47,829 bases of DNA. It comes from an uncultured Actinomycetes bacterium. GTDB taxonomy: Bacteria > Actinomycetota > Thermoleophilia > RBG-16-64-13. Every line of letters starts with the position of its first letter. Position 1 is the stretch's first letter. The position numbers were made by a program, and so were the translations under genes. The stretch covers positions 1-47,829 of the forward strand of contig CAKZRW010000024.1 of the NCBI GenBank assembly GCA_937148845.1, in the 5' to 3' direction. The notes beneath the pieces were generated by a model. The model searched no databases. It saw nothing but the letters and a program-made list of their open reading frames with translations, and was not told where the DNA came from. This document shows, piece by piece, positions 33,041 to 41,657 of this stretch.

Positions 33041-34531
33041 TCAAGGATGAAGCTTGCTGACGCCTTTGTCCGGAATCACCTCGTTCGGGTCCAGCGTGGC
33101 GAGGACCTTGTACCACCACAGATGGTAGTTGGAGAGCGCCGGACCGACCTTGCTATCGATCTGCTCCGGCGGGCCCATGGTCAGGGCGAAGTACTTTTCC
33201 TCCAGCGCACGGTTCGACTGCTGCTCGGCCCAGGCGTCGACAGCTTTCCGGGCTTCGGGGTTGAGGGGGCTGAACTTGCAGAAGATCTCAGTCTTGCCGA
33301 GATGACCGTGCTCGACTCCCCATCCGAAGAAGCCTCCACCATCGTCGGCGATCAAGCCTTGCTCGATCAAAGGCAGCTTGGCCTGGCCGGCTCCTACCGC
33401 CCAGCGGATGGTCAGGTCTCGCTGGCCCATTATGGGGATCGACTTGAAGTTGCCTCCCGGACGGAAGGTCTCCCGCACCGACGCGCTGATCCGCGTGCAC
33501 TGGGTCAGCAGGATCCCCTCGATCTCGGGGTCTTCGACCGACTTGAGAGACATCCCTTCGTTCTCGGCGATGATGGTCTCCAGTACCTTCTTCTTGTAGG
33601 CGAAATCGTCGGGAGAGTTACCTGCGATGATCACGAAAAACCCCGGGCCCTGCACTTCTTGCGACAGGCGCTTGAACATGGCTTCGTCTTCCTCGTTGGA
33701 AGTAGTGATGTTCGCCGCGACCATCGCCACGTTGAAACCCATCAACTCAAGCGCTATCTCAGCTTCACCTATCTTGATCTCCGCCTGCCACATCTGATCC
33801 AACGTCGGGAAGCTGTAGTACCGGGCCATCATGTTGGGCGGTTTCTCCGCCAAGAGGTAACGCGGCGAGTAGCCGGTGAGCGAGTAACGCGTGGGACCCG
33901 GCCAGTGGTAGAGCTTCATCGCCACTTTGGTGAACACACCTGGGGTGCAGCTGGGGGGAACGACGCTCGAGATCAGCGAGCGCAGAGACGGACCCGGCCC
34001 GTCCCCACTGAACCACTCCCCTACACTGCCCAATGAGCCAAGGCGGACCAGTTCGCCATCGGGTGTCACCCATTCCACCGCCAAGTGGTTGCGGTCGTCA
34101 GCCCCCATCGACTGATCGAGGTGGCCGTGTCCCCGCAACATGGCTGAACATTGGGCGCCAGCGCCTTTCAGATTGGTGCACAGGCCACGCTTGAAAAGCT
34201 CGGCCTGCAGTTGAGCCGAGGTGACATACGGCTCCACCACCGCATACATGTTCTTTTCATTGATCTCGACTATCTGGTCCATGCGTCGCAGGTCAAGAAG
34301 TACGGTCCCCGGCCGGAAAAACCCGGTCCAGCCCGTGCATATGGGCCTGAACTGCAACCTGAACTGGTTGCAGAGACGCACGACGGCCTGCACTTCGGCT
34401 GTGCTCTTAGGCAGCACGACCGCAGCGAAATCAGTGAAGAAGTATGCCGGCATCAGCGCCGGATCGTCACAGATGTTCTCTTCGCCTACCACGCCGGCGA
34501 AAGCAGCATAGATTTCTTTGTCCAGAGCCAA
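33041..34531 (-). CDS. FAD-binding oxidase/dehydrogenase of the PCMH/VAO type (second copy)
   Basis: The protein has 496 residues from TTG 34531, preceded by GAGGAGGGG; an in-frame ATG at 34582 would overlap the preceding gene and lacks a site. A FAD-binding type-4 (PCMH) domain spans about 36-240: VLPKSTAEVQAVVRLCN, RPICTGWTGFFRPGTVLLDLRRM, VVEPYVTSAQLQ, HLDQSMGADDRNHLAVEWVTPDGE. The C-terminal half is less recognisable, and the usual terminal DPxxxxNPGK is absent or degenerate. It follows a CCG iron-sulfur protein and another FAD oxidase, the GlcD-GlcF-GlcE arrangement of hydroxyacid dehydrogenases. It may be the structural GlcE-like partner or a second catalytic subunit. Confidence 0.82.
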   Translation of the reverse strand: MALDKEIYAAFAGVVGEENICDDPALMPAYFFTDFAAVVLPKSTAEVQAVVRLCNQFRLQFRPICTGWTGFFRPGTVLLDLRRMDQIVEINEKNMYAVVEPYVTSAQLQAELFKRGLCTNLKGAGAQCSAMLRGHGHLDQSMGADDRNHLAVEWVTPDGELVRLGSLGSVGEWFSGDGPGPSLRSLISSVVPPSCTPGVFTKVAMKLYHWPGPTRYSLTGYSPRYLLAEKPPNMMARYYSFPTLDQMWQAEIKIGEAEIALELMGFNVAMVAANITTSNEEDEAMFKRLSQEVQGPGFFVIIAGNSPDDFAYKKKVLETIIAENEGMSLKSVEDPEIEGILLTQCTRISASVRETFRPGGNFKSIPIMGQRDLTIRWAVGAGQAKLPLIEQGLIADDGGGFFGWGVEHGHLGKTEIFCKFSPLNPEARKAVDAWAEQQSNRALEEKYFALTMGPPEQIDSKVGPALSNYHLWWYKVLATLDPNEVIPDKGVSKLHP

Positions 34532-34547
34532 GACTGCTCCCCTCCTC

Positions 34548-35816
34548 TCACACGGCCTGGTCGACCAACTCGACGATGTCATAGACAGCCAGGTCTCCCC
34601 CGTTCTTGGCCAAGACCTGGGCGAAAAGCTTCTCGCTCCACGGCGAGGCGGTGACGATAGCCTCGGCCCCGGTGCAAGTCGCCTCCGCCAGTCTCTCCGC
34701 CGCTGTCCACTCCGCGAACTCCGGATTGGAGTCGATCACCCCACCACAGGACCCTCCGCACCAGGCGTATTCCTTTATCCTGTCCATCTCCACCAGCCGG
34801 ACACCGGGGAGCGCTGCCAATACCCGTCGCGGCGGCTCGTAGACCCCATGCGTGCCCCGCCGATACGGTTTGGGCGGGTCGAACACGAAACGGTCTCCTG
34901 GTATCTTCTTCCCCTGCCAATGGATCCACGGCTCGCCCAGCCGGCCTAGGTGGCACGGATCGTGGTAGGTGACTGTGATCTCTTGCCCGCGCGAAGGTTT
35001 CAACCTACCTTCCCCCAGCAAGCGCTCAAGCAGCTGGGTGATGTGGAGGACTTCCAGCTCATCCTTGAGACCGAAGCGGTCGTAAAGGACTTTGTACACC
35101 TGGTAGCAGGTGGCGCAACTGGTCACCAGGGTCTTCACCCCCGTCTTCTCCACGAGCTCCTTGCTCTTGGCAGCTTGGGCCAGAAAGTCGGCCTGATGGC
35201 CCATCTCGTACGCACGGCCTCCACAGCAGGTCTCCGCCTCCCCCAGCACGCCGAAAGACACCCCGGCCCTGTCCAGGACCCGAGCAGTGGCCCGGGCCAC
35301 CTTCTGGCGCTCGGGATCGAAGCTGGTCAGACAACCGACGTGATAGAGGATCTCGACCTTTTCTTCCAGTGCATTCCTCAGGCCCAGACCCTCGGCCCAG
35401 TCTCCCCTCTTGCGGCCTGCGACCGGCACCATGCTTCCCGTCGCCCGCATGCGGGACACCACCGTCTCTAGCGCTGGGTGGGGATGACCGTCCTCCACTG
35501 CCTTGATCCGCATCTCCTGTATCGGACGGAGGACCTCCATGTCCATACCGTACTTGCAGGAGACGTCACAGGCGCCGCACAGCTGGCAGTTGTAGAGCAC
35601 ATCCAGGTAACGGGGCACGTACTGGAACCCGTTCTTGAGCCCAGCGTAGCCGAGGTTAAGCCGGCCACCCCCTGAGTAGAAGTGGAAGTTGTAGCGGGAG
35701 ATGCTAGGACAGACGTTGGCGTGCTTGAAACCTTTGACCTGCTGCAAGGGGACGAACTTGCAGGCCGAACAGCGACAACACATGCTCATGTCGCCGGCAT
35801 ATTCTTCTAAGGCCAT
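34548..35816 (-). CDS. Two-cluster iron-sulfur protein with CCG domains (GlcF/GlpC/HdrD-like)
   Basis: The protein has 422 residues from ATG 35816, with AAGGAG upstream. The N-terminus has cysteine groups CCRCSACK plus a distal CP (Cys13-19, Cys36), and a complete CxxCxxCxxxC (Cys77/80/83/87). Two cysteine-rich CCG domains follow, with ETCCGGRAYEMG, TSCATCYQVYK, YHDPCHLGR and WCGGSCGG. Proteins of this type take electrons from a flavin dehydrogenase and pass them to quinone, heterodisulfide or another acceptor. It sits between two FAD oxidases, 16 and 35 bases away, so a three-subunit dehydrogenase is likely. No membrane anchor is visible. Confidence 0.88.
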   Translation of the reverse strand: MALEEYAGDMSMCCRCSACKFVPLQQVKGFKHANVCPSISRYNFHFYSGGGRLNLGYAGLKNGFQYVPRYLDVLYNCQLCGACDVSCKYGMDMEVLRPIQEMRIKAVEDGHPHPALETVVSRMRATGSMVPVAGRKRGDWAEGLGLRNALEEKVEILYHVGCLTSFDPERQKVARATARVLDRAGVSFGVLGEAETCCGGRAYEMGHQADFLAQAAKSKELVEKTGVKTLVTSCATCYQVYKVLYDRFGLKDELEVLHITQLLERLLGEGRLKPSRGQEITVTYHDPCHLGRLGEPWIHWQGKKIPGDRFVFDPPKPYRRGTHGVYEPPRRVLAALPGVRLVEMDRIKEYAWCGGSCGGVIDSNPEFAEWTAAERLAEATCTGAEAIVTASPWSEKLFAQVLAKNGGDLAVYDIVELVDQAV

Positions 35817-35851
35817 GTTGCTCCTTCCTTCAGCGACCAGCCTTGATCGGT

Positions 35852-37318
35852 CTAGAAACACAGCTTCCCGGGGTTCATGACCGCGGCGGGATCGAAGATC
35901 TTCTTCAAACGTCTAAGGATGTCCAGGCTGGCAGCGTCGCGGTTCATAACAATCCCGGCTGCTTCCCCGTAGGGCCGAGAGAAGAAGGCCCCAGCATCCA
36001 GTAGGCTCCGGACAGCGGCCGCGACCAGCCTCTTTACTCGCAGGACATCCTGGGCGTCATCTGGATCGTAGAAGAAGTTGAACTCGCAGTGGCAGCTGGT
36101 CCCTTGCACCGTCGGCTGGATGTAGACCCCGTACTCACCCACCGTCAGTCCATCCTCGAGAGCCAATCGGGCCACCAGCTCGGTAAGCACCTCCAGGCGA
36201 TCGAAGGGAGCGAGGAACAACACGTCCTCGCAGCCGCCTTTGTAACGAAGCTTCCAGTAGGGCTCGCCGGACGGCTGTTGCACCGTCTTCATCAGCTCAC
36301 GTGCGGAGATCCCCCCCAGCGCCGGGACCGGCTCCAGCCCAAGACGCTGTCCCAGGGCCGAGATGTCCTTGATGTTGACGGCCACCCGCTCTTCGGGGAA
36401 ATACTCATAGCCGGCGACCACATAGAACAAGGTCCAGGCTGGAAGAGCGCTGCGAAGGCGCTGGAGATGACCCGGCCGCGCCTGGGCCGAGACCGCTGCC
36501 AGATCGAGTCCCGAGAGGACGAAGCACTCGTTCACCAAACGCAGCCGGATCAGCCACCGTGCCATCTCGAGCAGCGGTCCCAACCGGGCCGACCCCACCA
36601 AGAAGGCCTCTTGTACTTGCGGCAGCAGCTCACAACGAAGAGAGGCCCAGGTGACGATACCCATGGTCCCCTGGGCTCCCTGGACCAGCCGATGCCAAGC
36701 GGCGACATGGGGCCCGTACGGGGCTTTCTGTCTGCCCCCCACCGCCCACTGCTCCTCGACCGTCCCCGGACCCGCGGCCTGACCTGTCCGAAAATCGTCA
36801 CCGGTTCCGAACACGACCTCAAGACACGCCAGCGGGTCGGAGACGTCCCACTGGTAGGAGGGCATGACCACTGGCTCCCGTTCGAGCATGCTGCCCACCA
36901 CACTCTTGGTGGAGCGGGGTAGCAGAGGCATATTGAGCCTTATGCCCTCCTCTCGAGCCACCGGTATTAGTTCCCCAAAAGTGACACCGGGTTCCACCAT
37001 AGCCACCCGCCGAGCTCGGTCAACAAAAACGATCTTCTTCATCTCGCTCAGGTCGACCACCACCGCTCCGCCCGTGCTCGGGACGGTGTCACCGCGAAAA
37101 TGAGGGGCACCCGAGCTGACGGGAACAAGCGGGGTGTTGGTCTCGCGAGCTAACTTCACCAGCTCCTTGACCTCGGTGGCTGTGTGAGGCTTCACCACAA
37201 ACCGCGGGCGTGTAGGGTTGGCGAAGCTCATGTCTCTTGAATAGGCTTCCAGGGTCGCCTCATCGTCATACAGATTGCTTTCCCCTACTGTCTCAGCGAG
37301 CTTCTTTCTTTCGATCAT
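35852..37318 (-). CDS. FAD-linked oxidase (GlcD/lactate-dehydrogenase-like)
   Basis: The protein has 488 residues from ATG 37318; a GTG one codon earlier is nearer to the AAGGAGG site and equally possible. The PCMH FAD domain (about 38-250) shows RFVVKPHTATEVKELVKLARETNTPLVPVSSG, GGAVVVDLSEMKKI and MVEPGVTFGEL. The C-terminus ends in the family signature KKIFDPAAVMNPGK. GlcD-type enzymes oxidise 2-hydroxyacids; VAO-type relatives oxidise 4-hydroxybenzylic compounds. The gene leads the FAD-FeS-FAD triple and follows the AprA-like flavoprotein by 38 bases. Confidence 0.87.
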   Translation of the reverse strand: MIERKKLAETVGESNLYDDEATLEAYSRDMSFANPTRPRFVVKPHTATEVKELVKLARETNTPLVPVSSGAPHFRGDTVPSTGGAVVVDLSEMKKIVFVDRARRVAMVEPGVTFGELIPVAREEGIRLNMPLLPRSTKSVVGSMLEREPVVMPSYQWDVSDPLACLEVVFGTGDDFRTGQAAGPGTVEEQWAVGGRQKAPYGPHVAAWHRLVQGAQGTMGIVTWASLRCELLPQVQEAFLVGSARLGPLLEMARWLIRLRLVNECFVLSGLDLAAVSAQARPGHLQRLRSALPAWTLFYVVAGYEYFPEERVAVNIKDISALGQRLGLEPVPALGGISARELMKTVQQPSGEPYWKLRYKGGCEDVLFLAPFDRLEVLTELVARLALEDGLTVGEYGVYIQPTVQGTSCHCEFNFFYDPDDAQDVLRVKRLVAAAVRSLLDAGAFFSRPYGEAAGIVMNRDAASLDILRRLKKIFDPAAVMNPGKLCF

Positions 37319-37356
37319 CACGCTTGCTCTGCCTCCTTCACTCTCGCGGTCTGCTC

Positions 37357-39063
37357 TCACCTTTCTCGCTCCTCCGCGGGCTGAAGTGGATATGTCTCCA
37401 CCGGCACCGGCACGGTGAACAGCTTCGGGCCGTCTTCTCCCGGCTCGATGCAGATCCACTTACGCCAATTGGCATCGTCACGTTCGGGAAAATCCTCGCG
37501 GAAATGTTGAGCCCGGCTTTCTTCGCGAAGAAGTGCGGCCCGATAGGTGAACTCTGCCGCCATAAGCATGCTCTCAGCGGAGTGCCGGCGCGCCAGGTCG
37601 TGAAAGTCGGTGACGCCGACCCGGTCGAGGAGCTCCCGGGCGCTGGCCAGGATGTCAAGAGCCTCGCGCATCCGCTTGGCCTCGCGGACACGGTTGTACT
37701 TCATGGGAACTATGGCTTCGTGCACCCGGTATGCGACCTCATAAGGATCGATCTCGGTCGGCCGCCCCAGTGGTTCGAGTACGCGGGCAACCGCTCGTTC
37801 CGCGTACACAGGGTCGATACCCAGACGCGGCGAAGAAACTGCCCAGACACCAGCGTCTTCGCCGGCCACAAAACCGGTGATCGCCGCAGATTGCACCCCG
37901 AGGCCAGCCTGACTTCCCGCACCGTTGGTCCAGTAGTTGCTACAGGCCCCGCCGGCCGCCCAGAGACCGGGTAGAGTCGTCCTGCCTTGGAGATCGATCC
38001 GGAGTCCACCCCCGCTGTAAAGATACCGGGGCCACATCTCCAAGCGCTCCCGCCCTGGGTCTATCCCGGCCTTCTCACGCAGCAGACGCATGGTGTCGTT
38101 AGCCATCAAGTGGGAAAGGTCCGCGACGATGTCCTCGCCGAGATGAGCGATCTCAGAGTCTGACAACCCCTTCAAGTTGAGGTAGATCGGCCCGCGGCCG
38201 GCTTTGACCTCCTCGTACATCGCGTGGATGACTCGCGGATCGAACGTGTAGACGGCGTGCTCCCCCTCCATGAGCTCCGGGTAGTACTTCCCCATGATCT
38301 TCTCCCCGAGGGCGTTTTCGAGGTAGAGATAGAAATGGATCCCCATCAGCTCCTTGCCGAGCAGCTTGATACCCCACACGTAGAGGCTGTTGAACTCGGC
38401 GTTGGTGAGTCGGGCCCCTGCCCGATAGCCCATGGCCGGCCCCTCGCCCAGGACGGAAGCGTAGCTTTTCTCGTGCATGTAGCCGCAGTTCCCCGTAGCG
38501 ATGATGGTGGCCTTCGCATCGAAGAGGTAGACCTTGCCATCGACCAACCCCAGCCCCACTGCGCCTACCACCTGGTCATCGCGCTTGAGAAGGTCGACGG
38601 CGAAGATCTTGTCCATCATCTTGATCCCTCGCGCAGCAGCGGTTTTTTTTAGCGCGAGGAGCGACTTCGGCGCATCAAAGAGGGTGACGTGGATGTGAGG
38701 CCCCCAGGTCAGGATGTCGATCTCCCCATCTTTCTTGAGGAAGGTCAGACCCAAGTCCGCCAAGTCCATTGTCGCTTGGTGCATGCGACTGCCGAACTGC
38801 CGAGTCCACTCCTGATTGTTGAAGAAGTGGCTCCCGCGGGTGATCTTGTCCACCCATTCATCCACGTACGAGGGATAGACGTAAGCCAGGATCCCCCCTC
38901 CGATGGGGACTTGACCGTTGTAGCCGATCCCGCACTTGTCCACCATGAGGACCTCGGCGCCTGTTTCCCGCGCTCTTAGAGCCGCACACATGCCGGCCCC
39001 TCCGGCGCCGAGGACCAGCACATCGGTGGTGACGACGGTCGGCGTTGGAATCGGTGAACTCAC
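37357..39063 (-). CDS. FAD flavoprotein of the SdhA/FrdA/AprA family
   Basis: The protein has 568 residues from GTG 39063, directly after AGGAGGAGGAG; longer in-frame starts would overlap the ferredoxin gene. GAGGAG (19-24) binds the FAD ADP moiety, and a late WAAGGACSNYWTNGAGSQAGLG closes the FAD site. A C-terminal helical domain ends with ESRAQHFREDFPERDDANWRKW, typical of SdhA/AprA. The capping-domain HPTG and RGEGG elements needed for fumarate/succinate chemistry are not seen, so it is closer to AprA-like flavoproteins of unknown substrate. A 73-residue two-cluster ferredoxin lies ten bases upstream, the same pairing as AprA-AprB. Confidence 0.85.
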   Translation of the reverse strand: MSSPIPTPTVVTTDVLVLGAGGAGMCAALRARETGAEVLMVDKCGIGYNGQVPIGGGILAYVYPSYVDEWVDKITRGSHFFNNQEWTRQFGSRMHQATMDLADLGLTFLKKDGEIDILTWGPHIHVTLFDAPKSLLALKKTAAARGIKMMDKIFAVDLLKRDDQVVGAVGLGLVDGKVYLFDAKATIIATGNCGYMHEKSYASVLGEGPAMGYRAGARLTNAEFNSLYVWGIKLLGKELMGIHFYLYLENALGEKIMGKYYPELMEGEHAVYTFDPRVIHAMYEEVKAGRGPIYLNLKGLSDSEIAHLGEDIVADLSHLMANDTMRLLREKAGIDPGRERLEMWPRYLYSGGGLRIDLQGRTTLPGLWAAGGACSNYWTNGAGSQAGLGVQSAAITGFVAGEDAGVWAVSSPRLGIDPVYAERAVARVLEPLGRPTEIDPYEVAYRVHEAIVPMKYNRVREAKRMREALDILASARELLDRVGVTDFHDLARRHSAESMLMAAEFTYRAALLREESRAQHFREDFPERDDANWRKWICIEPGEDGPKLFTVPVPVETYPLQPAEERER

Positions 39064-39073
39064 GCTCCTCCTC

Positions 39074-39295
39074 CTAGTAGGGCGAGACCAGCTCGCCCCG
39101 AGCTCTCTCTGGAGACACATCGAAACAACCTTGCGGGCAGAACGATTCGCAGCCCCAGCAGGCAATACAGTCCGCTGGATACTTCACCACCGCCCTCCCG
39201 TCGGCCTCATCGAGACGAAGCACATCCATGGGGCAGGCGGCGACGCAGTTCCCGCACCCAGTGCAGACCTCCCTATCGAACCTCCGAATCGCCAT
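39074..39295 (-). CDS. Two-[4Fe-4S] ferredoxin (AprB-like partner)
   Basis: This 73-residue protein starts at ATG 39295 with GGAAGG upstream; the longer open frame to 39412 lies inside the SDR gene. Cluster ligands are Cys11/14/17/21 and Cys43/46/49/53, the second group within CIACWGCESFCPQGCFD. The Trp in the second motif is notable, because AprB also has an aromatic residue near its clusters. It lies between the SDR and the AprA-like flavoprotein with gaps of 20 and 10 bases and is probably its electron-transfer subunit. Confidence 0.9.
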   Translation of the reverse strand: MAIRRFDREVCTGCGNCVAACPMDVLRLDEADGRAVVKYPADCIACWGCESFCPQGCFDVSPERARGELVSPY

Positions 39296-39315
39296 CACGG
39301 ACCTTCCAGTCTGCC

Positions 39316-40053
39316 TCAGAAAGTGCTCAGTCTTATCCACTGCCCGACCATGTAGCTGCACACGTCCGAGGCCAGGAAAGCCACGGCGGGTGCCACGTCC
39401 TCCGGTGTACAAAGCCGTTTGAGAGCCGACCTCTGCCGGTAGGCCTCCAGAAAAGCCGGGTCGTTGCGAGTCACGAGTCCGGTATTGCCGAGGCCAGGAG
39501 CTATGCCGTTGACGATGATCCCTAGTGGAGCCACCTCCAGAGCCAGAGCGTGAGTAAAGGCTTCCACTCCGGCCTTGGCTGCCCCATACACAGAGATGGT
39601 CGGGATGCCTTGTCCCCCGGAGGTGTTGATTATCCGACCATACCCTCGGGCTGCCATGTGCGGAATCACAGCCTGGGCTACATTCATTTGGCCGTAGAGA
39701 TTGACGCCGATATCTAGGTCCCAGTCGGCCTTGGTCATCTCCATGAAAGGACGCTCTTTGCTGCTCGCCCCCGCGTTGTTGACGAGGATGTCGATGCGGC
39801 CGAAATGAGCCATCGCGGCTTTCACCATGGCATCGACGGAGGCGCGGTCGGCCACGTCCACCCGCACAGCCAGAGCCTCGCGTCCCAAAGCCCTCACCAA
39901 CTCCGCCGTCTCCTCCGCCCAGCCGAGGTTGAGGTCAGCAGAGATGACGTGGCAGCCCTCGCGGGCCAGAGTGGTGGCGATGGTCCTGCCATAGCCGATA
40001 GGACTGCCCGCTCCCGTCACCAAGGCTACCTTGTCAGTGAGTCCCAGGTCCAT
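39316..40053 (-). CDS. Short-chain dehydrogenase/reductase (SDR)
   Basis: This 245-residue classical SDR has TGAGSPIGYG (13-22) for NAD(P), NNAG (92-95), Ser145, and Tyr156/Lys160 in SVYGAAK. The end reads YMVGQWIRLSTF where most relatives have GQxIxVDGG, so the C-terminus is divergent. It would oxidise an alcohol or reduce a carbonyl with NAD(H) or NADP(H). ATG 40053 follows TAGGAGG. Its N-terminus closely resembles the partial SDR at the right edge of the window. Confidence 0.9.
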   Translation of the reverse strand: MDLGLTDKVALVTGAGSPIGYGRTIATTLAREGCHVISADLNLGWAEETAELVRALGREALAVRVDVADRASVDAMVKAAMAHFGRIDILVNNAGASSKERPFMEMTKADWDLDIGVNLYGQMNVAQAVIPHMAARGYGRIINTSGGQGIPTISVYGAAKAGVEAFTHALALEVAPLGIIVNGIAPGLGNTGLVTRNDPAFLEAYRQRSALKRLCTPEDVAPAVAFLASDVCSYMVGQWIRLSTF

Positions 40054-40139
40054 CGCACCTCCTACTCCTCGGCACGGTCTACGTTCCCTCCCCGTACCTA
40101 CTCCCCCGCGCGCCGGGACATGCGGCCCCCACTAGCCAC

Positions 40140-41387
40140 TCAGTACCTTCCGAACTCCCTGGTGGCGTCCACCCAGGCCCTGACCAACACTGGATCGCTA
40201 CCGGCCATCTCCCCGACAGCAGTGCACATCATGTAACCGCCGCCCTCCCCCACTTCCTCGCACAGTCTGCGGGTACGGGCACGTACCTCGGCAGCCGGTC
40301 CGGCCTTCAGCAGCGAGTTAGGCATGCCCCCGACAATGCACATGATGTCACCCAAGACTTTCTTCACCCGGAAAATGTCGCTGGCCTGGAACCAGCCGAC
40401 CGTCTTGCCTTTGGGTAGCTCGGTCAGATACTCGAGCCTCTGGTCCCAGCACCCCTCGTAGAACACTATGGGAGTGATCCCGTGCTCGACCAAAGCCAGA
40501 AGGATGTCCCTCAGCTGCGGCCAGTACAGGGTTTCGAAGTGCTTGAGCGACAGGAAGCCGTCCGAACCTCGATGGAGAGGAAGAAAGGCTCGGCCACACC
40601 CGGTCGCCTTGCACACCCCGATGGCGTACTCCAGCTCGACGCGCGCCAGCTTTTCCTGGGCTGCCAGAAGCCTATCGGGCTGCCGGAGGACATCGAGCAT
40701 GATGCCGCGCATCCCCCGGAGCGCATCCGACAGGGCGTCGAAGGGGGCCGTGATGGTGGGCCCCGCAATGAAAGAATCAGGAAACCCCAGAGCCACCATG
40801 CGGTCGTGGTTGCGCTTGATCCGGTCGGCATCTTCCGCTACCGCTTGCACCGCCTGGGCGAAAGTCCGGAGGGACTCGGCCAAGCGCCCTCGCGCGAGTA
40901 CTCCCAGCGAGTTCAAGTAGTAGCTCCCGAACACGAAAAGACTGAGTGGAGGCATGTCGGCAAGACCCTCTAGATTGGCGAAAGCCCGGGGCAGATAAGT
41001 CCGTATGATCCAATCCGTGGGGTCCTCGAGAAAGGCGTCATACTCGTCGGCCTTCAGGAACTCACTCTCTACGAACTGGAACTGGGTGTTTTCGTCCACC
41101 CCGTGGCCGGGCCAGACGGTCATGCGGTCGCCTAACAGAAGGTAGGGCTTCGGGTCGGCAGGGAAAGGGCCGTGAATGGAATCCGGCTGGAACTCCAGCG
41201 CGGCTTGTTCGAGGAGCGCCTGGGCTTTGCCCGGATCTTCCAGTAGCTCTCTCCTGGTTATCCGTCCGAGGTCGGCCAACATGTAGCCTATGGGCATGAC
41301 AAGGGGCACCATGTCCGGCCGGCCCAGACGCATGGCCTCGGCGATCCGTCTCGCTCGCGCTTCTCCAGCCTTCTCTGCCTCTGACAT
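40140..41387 (-). CDS. Uroporphyrinogen-decarboxylase-family protein (methyltransferase-like)
   Basis: The protein has 415 residues from ATG 41387; a longer frame lacks a site and is low-complexity Ala/Gly. The UroD-family barrel is recognisable, especially FYEGCWDQRLEYLTELPKGKTVGWF, DIFRVKKVLGDIMCIVGGMPNSLL and GEGGGYMMCTA. True HemE enzymes differ here. This subgroup belongs with MtaA/CmuA-like relatives, in which thiols and a metal act in methyl transfer to or from corrinoids or CoM. Cys residues in EGCWD, MCIVGG and MCTA are candidate ligands. No corrinoid protein is nearby, so function is open. It is the first gene of the seven-gene redox operon, below a TetR-type operator. Confidence 0.82.
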   Translation of the reverse strand: MSEAEKAGEARARRIAEAMRLGRPDMVPLVMPIGYMLADLGRITRRELLEDPGKAQALLEQAALEFQPDSIHGPFPADPKPYLLLGDRMTVWPGHGVDENTQFQFVESEFLKADEYDAFLEDPTDWIIRTYLPRAFANLEGLADMPPLSLFVFGSYYLNSLGVLARGRLAESLRTFAQAVQAVAEDADRIKRNHDRMVALGFPDSFIAGPTITAPFDALSDALRGMRGIMLDVLRQPDRLLAAQEKLARVELEYAIGVCKATGCGRAFLPLHRGSDGFLSLKHFETLYWPQLRDILLALVEHGITPIVFYEGCWDQRLEYLTELPKGKTVGWFQASDIFRVKKVLGDIMCIVGGMPNSLLKAGPAAEVRARTRRLCEEVGEGGGYMMCTAVGEMAGSDPVLVRAWVDATREFGRY

Positions 41388-41484
41388 CCCCGCTCGCTCC
41401 TCCCGCGCTTTTCCTCCGCCAGCACCGCCCCGACCACGAGTCGCCGCGGCCGCGTCACCGGCACCGACCAGGTGAGTAGCTACC

Positions 41485-41527
41485 ACTAGTAGCATATACT
41501 AGTAGTGCTTACTACTAACAGAGTCAA
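41485..41527 (-). promoter_or_regulatory. Operator site 1 and candidate promoter of the UroD-like/redox operon
   Basis: ACTAGTA-GCATA-TACTAGT (41485-41503) is a perfect 7+7 palindrome. It overlaps a second dyad, TAGTAGT-GCTT-ACTACTA (41500-41517). On the minus strand TTGACT (41522-41527) could be a -35 box, with TACTAG at 41499-41504 as a weak -10 at 17-base spacing, so a bound repressor would cover the promoter. The same 33-base block recurs with 27 identities upstream of the TRAP/AOR operon. The tetR gene lies between the two copies. Confidence 0.7.
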
Positions 41528-41657
41528 GAGGTTTTCGCGGTCCTTTCCCATCGCGTCGACAGAAGAAGCCGACAACCACTGGCGGGCCTCTAGCCGCGGA
41601 CCTCCCCGCCCGGCTTTCTGGGCTGGGACCAGCCTCCGTGCAGTGGCGTGCCCCGGC

